This document shows positions 56,016 through 64,000 of a stretch of 64,000 nt of DNA, in pieces. Source of the DNA: Isoetes taiwanensis (lineage: Eukaryota > Streptophyta > Lycopodiopsida > Isoetales > Isoetaceae). The first letter of the stretch is position 1; the number at the start of each line of letters is the position of its first letter. The notes under the pieces are model-generated. The model was not told the origin of the DNA, ran no database searches, and worked only from the letters and a program-made list of their open reading frames with translations. A program made the translations under genes and the position numbers. The stretch spans positions 9,871,077-9,935,076 of the forward strand of contig JAJEKV010000039.1 of assembly GCA_021234155.1 (NCBI GenBank), written 5' to 3'.

Positions 56016-57781
56016 CCTATTGCACTAAAGATTTGCCTGGGAGAATCTTTAAGACAAAGTATGTCTGCATTGCAGTGCATACTCCCAGAAGTCAGACTCT
56101 TTCCGGATTGTCAAAACTCTAACTCTGATCATAAATGTTTTCGGTTGTATATTCTCCATGCAATGGCACCCCCTTTTCTTTTGGATATACAATACCCCAT
56201 TCCACGTTTCTTACTATATGTGTAATGATGTCCAGAGTAAGCTAGATGCTAAGACCTATCCTTTATTATCATCATTGCTAATCTTAGAGAGAGGGAGGGA
56301 GGGAGGGAGGGAGGGGGTGTTAGAGAAGAGGCTACATGTGCTTAGCAAGCTGATATACCACCAGATTTGAGCTTTCACTGTCTAGAAGAATTGGAGGAAA
56401 AACAAACGAATGGGACGGAGTCAGCCAAACATTTCTCACACCATAGCATATGCTGATTGTTAATAAAGGTGAGGGGGAGATATTAATGCTTTGTATGTTG
56501 CTATTTATGCACTGCTATTTTTGGCCCCTTGACATTTTCCCTTTTGCACCACACCCTCCCTTGAGCTTTCCTTCTTGTCACTTAAACCTCGCCTTCTTGC
56601 CAAACTGTATAACTAATTTTGTTGTCCAGTTTTCAAATATGGAGATCGAAGCTGTAAAGTTCCAGAATGGTGAAGAATAGGTAGATGAAATTGAATAATA
56701 TAAATGAGCCAAATGTGGCATACAAAACATGTATAGACACTTAAAGACAATGACTCTTCGTGTTACTGGGATTGCCACCTCAGCATGGTCACATGGCTTG
56801 CACCATGTCATCAATCCTTGATCTATATGATCGTAATAACCTATATTATAACAGAGAGCTCCGCAAAGCGTGAAAAGACAATTGAGATTTCTTCATTGAA
56901 GTTTTAGAAGTTGTGATCTCATCAAATTTAGCAAGGCCCTTCTTAAATCTTTCCACATGGCACAAACACAGCCATATGACAAGCCAGATGACAAGGAAAG
57001 GCTCCACAATTCTTTACTCGTAATCTCTTAAAGGACCGCCTGGAGTATAATCTCTTAAAAGGACCACCTGGTCTAGGATCCTCCTGCAATAGCGTTTACT
57101 CTTCCCATTATAAAACAGCAGTTCTCAAATCATAATTCTCAGAAATATTGCTTGAAGATATCATTGTAGCATCTCATAGCAAAAATTAAATATGCACTTC
57201 ATGGAAGTTTTTTTAAAGCAAACTACTTTGTTTAATGCATGTCAGACCTTGATTGAAGATGATAGCATGTGATACAATTCGAATATATCAGCAAGATTTG
57301 GATCAGGGAAGAATTTGCGTGGTACAGTTGTGTACAGCCTAAATATCCTTGAGGGCAACCCACAGTGTGAAAGCACTCATTAAATAGCCCTCATACACCA
57401 CGTCTTTTCACAATTCTAGTGACAAATAGGACACATCAAATCAGTACCGGCAGCCTCTTGGCTTACATAATTAGTCCTCAAATGCCTCAATGTAACAAGC
57501 CTAGAAAGATCCTATAGGAGAGGCAACACCACTCAGATACACTAGACCAACACAAAGATATCAATATTGATGGAACAGCAAAGATCACAATTTGGTCTAT
57601 CCGAACTTGATAACTCCAGCTTTCCCCTATTTAACTCTTCAGAGTGCGCATATATAGTTCTGCAAGAGAGAATAGAATGGACCATTTTTTATACAAAGGG
57701 CCTCCTACACTACCTGATTGTTGAGATAGTCTAAGACATTGGTTCAGCATAGACAAGGCAACTCCAAGGGCACAACAACAT
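56016..57781. other. non-coding stretch, no gene seen
   Basis: A GGGA microsatellite lies at about 56291-56316. No ORF resembles a protein. The part next to 57782 is the 3' flank of the zinc-finger gene. Confidence 0.5.
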
Positions 57782-59035
57782 TCAGCTAGTAGAATGCTCA
57801 TTGGGAAGGTGAAATCCAATAACTCCTCTTCTTTCTCCTGTGCCTAAACAACGCCCACAGTAACTCAAACCTGAAGCTCCACAAGCGGCACACCTGGAGA
57901 GAAGCACACAATAGCCACATTTTAGAATATGTAGGAACCTGTTCATTTATCTAAAATGCCATACCATTTTGGCCAAATACCCTTTGGAAGTATGGATTGA
58001 TCAACCAGGTTTGTACGGCCTATGGAAAATGCAGTAACATCAATTAACATTGATATCAACGTATTTATGAAATAGTGAACATCTATTAGGCTCCTAAAAA
58101 TTGATATATGATGAGAATCTGCAAACTTATCTATCAGTTATTTGTTTCACATTTTGGATCTGGAAACCAAATATCTCACAATGAGCAGGGTGCCGAGAAC
58201 AATGATGGGCACTTATTTACTCTGTAGATAGTCAAATGAACACCATCCCAAATAGATGTGTTTGGAATGTCAGAACGAAAGTACAAAAGTAGACATTCTC
58301 TTTAGAAATAAGATAGCAGCTTGTCTAAATGGAAATTTAGGACATATGACGTACTGGAGTGGGCTTTAACAATGTTATTTGACATCTCAAAGTAAGACAA
58401 CTGCTTGCTGACGGGAAATATTTAATTGCGCCAGATAAGATGGCAATTTAGACGTAATGGAGCACCTAAACGACCGAAACATTTCCTTCTGAAATGCCTG
58501 TGCAGTATACCGAATACAAATCTCGTATTACAAATCTCGTGCTTTGCTAAACATGAAGGAGAATCATGGTTTCTTTTTCAGAGAACTACAACAAAAAATT
58601 ATATCTATAGCTAAACATGCAGCATTATTTGAGGGAAAACAATATGGCTGGGTATCCTGTTTTGCTAATTTGTAGTCAATGGTTAGTGTTAAATCAGTCT
58701 CGATGGCAATGGATTAACAAAAAGAAACTTGGAATCTGAATACCTCTTCCCTTGCAAGTGACACATTTCACCTTTCCGAATCCTTTACATACAACACAAG
58801 GTGGATCCGGTCTTCTAAGATTTGTTCTTGGTACATTGGACTGATCAAAAAATGAAACAGGAAATCTTAAGCAAATTTTTTTGCGCCATGTTAAGAAGAA
58901 ATATTGGATTTATATTACCTCTGTTTTCACTAACCACCGACCTTTAGAAGGCGTCCAAGGCGTTCCTATGAGACTGAATGCCGTTGCTGCAGCTCCGGCG
59001 CCATTGTTCCCCGATGTGGGCGCTTCAAAGTTCAT
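57782..59035 (-). CDS. DnaJ-type cysteine-rich zinc-finger protein, four exons, 126 aa
   Basis: Exons 59035-58919, 58840-58744, 58019-57965 and 57893-57782 join to 381 nt with no stop inside. Donors are GTAATA, GTATTC and GTATGG; acceptors end TGATCAG, CCATAG and CTCCAG. The phases fit (0, 1, then 2). The protein has four CxxCxGxG-type motifs: CVVCKGFG (54-61), CVTCKGRG (65-72), CAACGASG (91-98) and CGRCLGTG (102-109). Between the pairs is LPKGIWPKWC. This is the zinc-binding module of DnaJ without a J domain, as in the small plant DnaJ-type zinc-finger proteins. These fold or hold protein clients, several of them in plastids. The N-terminus (MNFEAPTSGNNGAGAAATAF) has no clear transit peptide. 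The gene looks intact. Confidence 0.88.
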
Positions 59036-59224
59036 CGATCAAAGAAAAGGATAAGTTTGCTACAATTGTGGCAACCCATCTGTGCCTAAAACCAAGTCGT
59101 GTAATTCCTTTGTAGGACTTTTCCTTTGAAGACTAACCACTCATAAGTTTGTGTCCCACACCACATATGGCATACAAGGGCAGGCTCGCTTTCTTCCCTT
59201 TGGATTTGTTAAATAGGGCACGTG

Positions 59225-59430
59225 TTTTTTTTTTGGGTTGCCCCTAAGGGGGCAATCCCTTGCTTGTGTGGGTTTTCAAAATATTCTTGGTATATGCCAG
59301 TGTATTCTTAGAATATGTGAAAAACTGCTACAAACTTGCTATGGGCAGTAAACTGGCAGTCACCCCCGTTGCTGGGGCACCGTTGTTCGAATCATCTAAT
59401 CGGTTGTGTGTTTCCGCCAGTATTTGTTTT
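59225..59430 (+). repeat. dispersed repeat, copy 2
   Basis: It starts in a T tract, then TTGGGTTGCCCCTAAGGGGG, CAATCCC, TATGCCAGTGTATTC and a CTTGCTATGGGCAGT to GTTGCTGGGG stretch. The same series is on the minus strand at 4035-4270. No stable coding frame. Confidence 0.5.
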
Positions 59431-60560
59431 TGGCTCGCCAAGCTGCTGAGGATGAATCGCACATGGTTTTCTCAAAAAGAAAGATCAGGCAAGTATTGAT
59501 CGTAGCAGACAAAGTCGCAGGAATCATTGGAGCAGGTATGCAGATATTCAAAGAAGAGTATTGCACTATATTTTAAGGAGCGATATGCGACCAATCTTGA
59601 GTCTTGATGCCTAGCAACGGCCGGAGCGGGAAGAAGGCAAGGCGCAAGGTCGACTTTACTTAAGCCCTTTCAACAAAGGTCAGCTCTGGCTATGGCAGAT
59701 TCCGGTCAGTCCACAACAGACCCTTCAAAGGTCCAGAACTTTTGCCACGATAACCGTTTTTCTGGAAGTACTGGGTTCTCACGTTTTTTTGGAGCTGCAG
59801 AAATAGCCTGGTGCCATAGCCACTTGCGGCGCAGAAGCAGAAGGAAACTGCAGGGCTCTGCTATTGCAAAGGTGTTGTGCACACTTTAAAATAGGCGCCC
59901 TTTGCTTCTATGCCTTCGTTATGGATCCAACTTGCCTGTTTTTATGCCATTATCTCATGATATGTGAGTACCCTATGGCAGATGCTTGAAGATTTTTACC
60001 ATTCTTTTGAAAAAAAAAATTCAATCATCTATTCTAGCCTTGAGTAGCAGTTATTGAAGTTGGGTTCGAGTTTTCTGGTCCAAGAAACAGTGTGTTTATC
60101 TTTGCTCATTGGATCTGTAGATTAGCATGTGACAAAATACTCTTCCCAGGCATTGGCACTCATTTTCATGATAGTTGACACTCACATGGTCATGCTGACA
60201 AATACATTGCTATGTTTAGGAATATTTGATTGTTGTGGCTCACTTTTTCTGCAGAAAGAGTTGTTTTAGAGGTTTGAGATACGAAGACAATGTGTTTGAT
60301 TGCAAATTAAAAGGTTTTCAAAGATTGTTGTTGTGATGAAGAATCTTTCAAAAGAAGATTTGTTGCTGAAGTAACTGGTAGGGTAATATAAAGCACAAAA
60401 ATATAGTTAGGCTGCAGAATCGATCAATATTTGGCTTGAATATATAGCATAATGTTTTTGTACGCTTTTCACTAAGGTTTTCCAATGATTTCGTGATGTA
60501 TTCAAAAAGATGTACTAATGCGTACATCTAGAGTGCACCATTTCTGAGCCATTGATTTTA
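59431..60560. other. no supported gene
   Basis: A 65-codon plus-strand ORF at 59692-59889 starts MADSGQSTTDPSKVQ and ends Arg-rich. It shows no domain and could be chance. An A tract at 60010-60019 and AT-rich sequence follow. Confidence 0.3.
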
Positions 60561-60850
60561 GCCTTTTTTTTTCAATGGTCAACAACCAATGGCTCACAAC
60601 AAAAGCCTTTTTTTGTGCGTGTGGTGCATAATGGTCAACAACCAATGGCTCACAACGAAAGCCCTCTTTTTGTGTGTGTGGTGCATAATGGGCACATGAA
60701 GGGCTTGAAAACCAATGGCTCACAACAAAAGCCCTTTTTTTGTGCGTGTGGTGCATAACGGTCAACAACCAATGGCTCACAACAAAAGCCCTTTTTTTGT
60801 GTGTGTGGTGCATCATGGGCACATGAAGGGCTTGAAGGGCGCATGTAGTG
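60560..60850. repeat. tandem repeat, alternating 56-57 and 70-bp units
   Basis: ACCAATGGCTCACAACAAAA and then GCCCTTTTTTTGTGYGTGTG, GTGCAT occur four times, at 60585, 60641, 60711 and 60768. Two kinds of linker alternate: GGTCAACA (short) and GGGCACATGAAGGGCTTGAA (long). ORFs on both strands come from the repeat. Confidence 0.85.
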
Positions 60851-61632
60851 CAGTTTCCCCGCCGGCAACACATTTCTTATCATAACTTTTGATCCAGAGC
60901 TCTGTTTGAGATAATTTTTATTGTGTTGGAAAGCTCTCTCCGAGATCTTTTTGGTAGTCTATGACATGGATATGTTTGGTTAAGTTATCTATGTTAAAAC
61001 AACAATTTTTCGGCCGGGTTTGGTAGGCTTTCACATCCTACCAACTGATTAATACAGGATTGCACTATTGGATATTGTTTTATGGCTCATTCCGAATGAA
61101 GCTTGCAAAAAATTACCATGCATTTTTAGATTTTGAGGCAGTTATTAAGCAAATTCCAAGGCTTCTAGATCCTTGTGCTAACAAGCAGAAAAGTTTTCCA
61201 CTTTGGTTTCTCACCACAAGAATCCATGGAAGCCAAAGGCTGCTGTTAAATTCCAGTTGAAAAATGTTTGTGTATAGGTGTTGCAAACTTTATGACTTTC
61301 AGAATAATGGGATCAATCTGCTCTATCTTTATGGTAACTTTTACTTGTGTTCTATTTGTTTTATTGTGATGAAATTCAAAAGCTACAGGTGATGAAAGCC
61401 TCAAATGAATTCTAGTTTTTTTCTGGTTTGAATTCTAAAATTCTTGTCACACCGGGGGGGAGAGGGGGTGACGTCCCTAAGGCCCTGAAGGGGCCAAAAA
61501 AAAAAATTTGCAACACAAACAATTAACATCCAACATATAAAAATTAAATCCCCCAACACATAACAAGCAACACATAATAACCATTTTTCTTGATGAACTT
61601 GGAACTTTATTACTCAAAAGAATACAAAGAGT
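60851..61632. other. no supported gene
   Basis: Short ORFs only. A G-rich tract (61453-61470) and an A tract (61497-61507) precede the inverted-repeat structure. Confidence 0.45.
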
Positions 61633-62282
61633 ACACATAACAACCATTGACATTAACAACCAACACATAACTACCATTGACATTAATTAACACAACCATT
61701 GGGTCCAACACATTTAAATTAAAATCCCCCTTAAACCCCCTTTGGTTTGGGTGCATATTCACACGGGGGGTGACGTAGGGCAGCGAGAGCCCTCATAATT
61801 GTATTTTGCACGTACGAAATCAACACCATATAGTATTCCGTTTGAAATCTTATATTTTGCGAATCTTGTTATATAGTGGCCTAAACATATCTACCAGAAC
61901 GTGAAGTTGGTTTTCTGAAATATCGTCATGAAAAGAACAATTATTTGTATGAGCGAAGTCGAATCGCCGTTCCTGGGGACGGTCGCCCCAGGACGCTTCC
62001 CGGTTTGACAGGTTCTCCCGGACCGATCTTGGATTTTTTTGGGTGTAGATTAAGGAATAAAGGGTGAATATGCCTATCCAATAGCTCTCGTTAAGGAATA
62101 AAGGGTGAATATGCCTATCCAACAGCTCTCGTTGCCCGGAGTCACCCCCCGTGTGAATATGCACCCAAACCAAAGGGGGTTTAAGGGGGATTTTAATTTA
62201 AATGTGTTGGACCCAATGGTTGTGTTAATTAATGTCAATGGTAGTTATGTGTTGGTTGTTAATGTCAATGGTTGTTATGTGT
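61633..62282. repeat. perfect 142-bp inverted repeat with 366-bp spacer
   Basis: The left arm 61633-61774 and the right arm 62141-62282 are exact reverse complements over all 142 bases, as checked base by base. Pairing stops at both ends. The spacer (61775-62140) holds a 41-bp direct repeat (TAAGGAATAAAGGGTGAATA at 62051 and 62092). The arms contain small internal direct repeats (CCATTGACATTAAC). There is no gene in the arms; a 107-codon minus-strand ORF in the spacer has no domain. Confidence 0.95.
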
Positions 62283-63840
62283 TGGTTGTTATGTGTTGGT
62301 TGACTTTGGAGTCCCAAAGTTGTTGGAAGCAAACAACTCCGTGTTTGTAATTGCTGAAGTTGCAGCAATGAGAAGCTGGTTCTTTTGTGTTCAATTTGGT
62401 CCATGATCAATACTGTTGCAGGACCGTTTCAAATTAGTTCTTTCTGTTTTTGCAGGATAAACCCTCTTCTCTGGAAAATACCTTTGAGCAACTCAATCCA
62501 TGAGTTTGGTAGATTTGCCAGTGTATCCTTTTGCTCTGAATCATGAACTCTTTGAGCCTTTGCTCCAATTCCTGAATGTGGCCCTTGATTCCCCTTTGAT
62601 TTTGTTAATCTAAAACTGCTAATTAAATGGACAATGTGTTTGGGGGAAAAAAAAACTTTCCAACAATCATGCCTCGTAATAAGCCATTTGCATTTCAGAA
62701 ATTCTGTCCTCTATATGTTAAGGAAAATAAGGTAGAAGTCTGACTTCGTGTTATTATGGGGTTGAATTTTGAGAAGGTGCAGGCTCAACTAACACAAGTT
62801 TATGATTGGCACGACACCATAACTTGAAAGATAAAGCATTCTAACACCAAGAGGTGACTTTCTACTTAGAAATATCTCTATGTGAAGAGAACATGTTATA
62901 TATCTTCAAGGCATCAAAACACACATGAGCTTGTCTGAATTCGCAAGTCTTTGAAGTTTGAAGTCACGTCAAGCCGAACTTTACACATATTCCCTACTAG
63001 AGGTGAGTTGATAAAGAGAAATGGTCCAACTGCAATTCAATGACTAACTTGCTAACAATGACAATTGTGAATACTTTACCTTCAGTTTTTTACTCCTTTA
63101 GAAGGAGACTCTATGAGCACAAGATTTTTAGTTGAAGGCATGGTATTGTAGGTATTTCGAACACAGGGTCATTTTTAGATCACAATAACCTCAAAATCAA
63201 ATCAACGTGTAGTTTTATGGTGTCTTTTTTGCAAAAAAACAAACTACCCATAGTTTTGTTCCGAAAATGCTAGAAACAACGTGTAGTTTTTGTCTAAAAA
63301 GTCTATGCATAGGAAATTGACAGTCTTTTATAAAAAATCAATGTGTTATTTTTTTTCCCGTTGTTGTTTCTTGGGCAATTAGGCGTTGTTTATTCTCAAT
63401 ATAAGATACGTTGTTTTAAGCATTACAACACATGGAAAATAATATGATTACATGACATATCCCCATGTGGAAAACAAAAAACAAGGTGTTGCGCACGGAG
63501 GGTTGCCCTCAATGGACCGAGAATGTGTTTTCATATTTTTTGTTTAGTCATTTTGTGTATCGGGCCTTATTAATGGTATAAACATGGGATTCGCTGTGCG
63601 TGCATATGTGTGTTCAAGCTGAAAATATACAGATTTCATTCAAAGAACAAGATACCAATCATATCCACCCTGGTTTTTATACCAGGCCACTAATCTTACA
63701 AAATCTTATTACAATCATATTCTATTGTTATCATGTATATTTAAGCATCGTTTTAAGTCTATATTTCAGAAACTTTGGTATTTCTAATAGACTCCATTCT
63801 TGTCTCAATATTAACTAAACTCCTTTATCCTTTATATATT
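62283..63840. other. no supported gene
   Basis: AT-rich sequence. Words such as AACGTGTAGTTTT recur in 63200-63290 in a TT/AA-rich context that may be a worn MITE. No coding sense or clear ends. Confidence 0.4.
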
Positions 63841-63849
63841 GTTAGCAAT

Positions 63850-64000
63850 GTGTGTCCGACATTGCTTGGCTAATGTCCTAGCATGTGTTTTACTCGGCCT
63901 TTAACGTCCATATGTATGTTAACGTTCTTTCCGCGCCCTACATATGCCCGGCGTTGTCGCGCATATGTAGGGCGTGTGTTTATATCGGCCTTTCGCCATA
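63850..64000. repeat. hairpin-rich repeat cut by the window end
   Basis: CGCCCTACATATGC (63934-63947) and its exact reverse complement (63961-63974) form a 14-bp stem with a 13-nt loop. Before it are GACATT/AATGTC and AACGT/ACGTT pairs. Phrases GTGTTTTACTCGGCCTTTAA and GTGTTTATATCGGCCTTTCG flank the units. The layout suggests a tandem array that continues past the window. Confidence 0.5.

Noticed and set aside
60502-60873. His/Lys-rich ORFs of 68-123 codons
   Set aside because: Products of the tandem repeat on both strands.

Overview
This window is nuclear DNA of a land plant. Genes carry short GT-AG introns, and most of the sequence is decayed mobile elements and tandem repeats. The best clue to lineage is a two-exon gene (10746-11724) for a CCDC103-like ciliary dynein-attachment protein. 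Flowering plants and conifers have lost motile cilia, so a fern or another plant with swimming sperm is likely. A pentatricopeptide-repeat (PPR) pseudogene, a CASP-like membrane-protein remnant and a plant L1-type LINE fit a fern best. The species call is inference.

Layout. 0.1-2.1 kb: GC-rich tandem repeat of about 1.13 kb. 4-8.4 kb: decayed exons (one WD40-like, one CASP-like) and a CACTA-like terminus. 10.7-11.7 kb: the CCDC103-like gene, followed by a Harbinger-type MITE. 12.8-14.9 kb: three tandem arrays, the last rich in heat-shock-element-like pentamers. 15.0-23.5 kb: an unusual block of two decayed, divergent multidomain genes. It holds three arrays of one 24-nt hairpin motif with about 70-74 bp spacing but array-specific spacers; two of the arrays lie in one intron. 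24.4-26.1 kb: a non-LTR reverse-transcriptase pseudogene split by a MITE. 27.5-36.3 kb: a PPR pseudogene split by a nearly full-length 7.9-kb LINE on the minus strand. The LINE has 10-bp target duplications and an unexpected intact third ORF after ORF2.

36-57 kb is mostly noncoding, with local duplications, two LINE fragments (44.3-45.2 and 49.27-50.24 kb), a small GC-rich membrane-protein ORF (40.3-40.6 kb), a low-confidence minus-strand gene (52.8-56.0 kb) and a hairpin array whose stems differ between units (54.3-54.56 kb). 57.8-59.0 kb carries a complete four-exon gene for a 126-residue DnaJ-type cysteine-rich zinc-finger protein. The rest holds tandem repeats, a perfect 142-bp inverted repeat around a 366-bp spacer (61.6-62.3 kb) and a hairpin-rich terminus.

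Only two genes look intact and interpretable: the CCDC103-like gene and the DnaJ zinc-finger gene. They are unrelated in function and about 46 kb apart. Everything else recognisable is pseudogene, mobile element or repeat.
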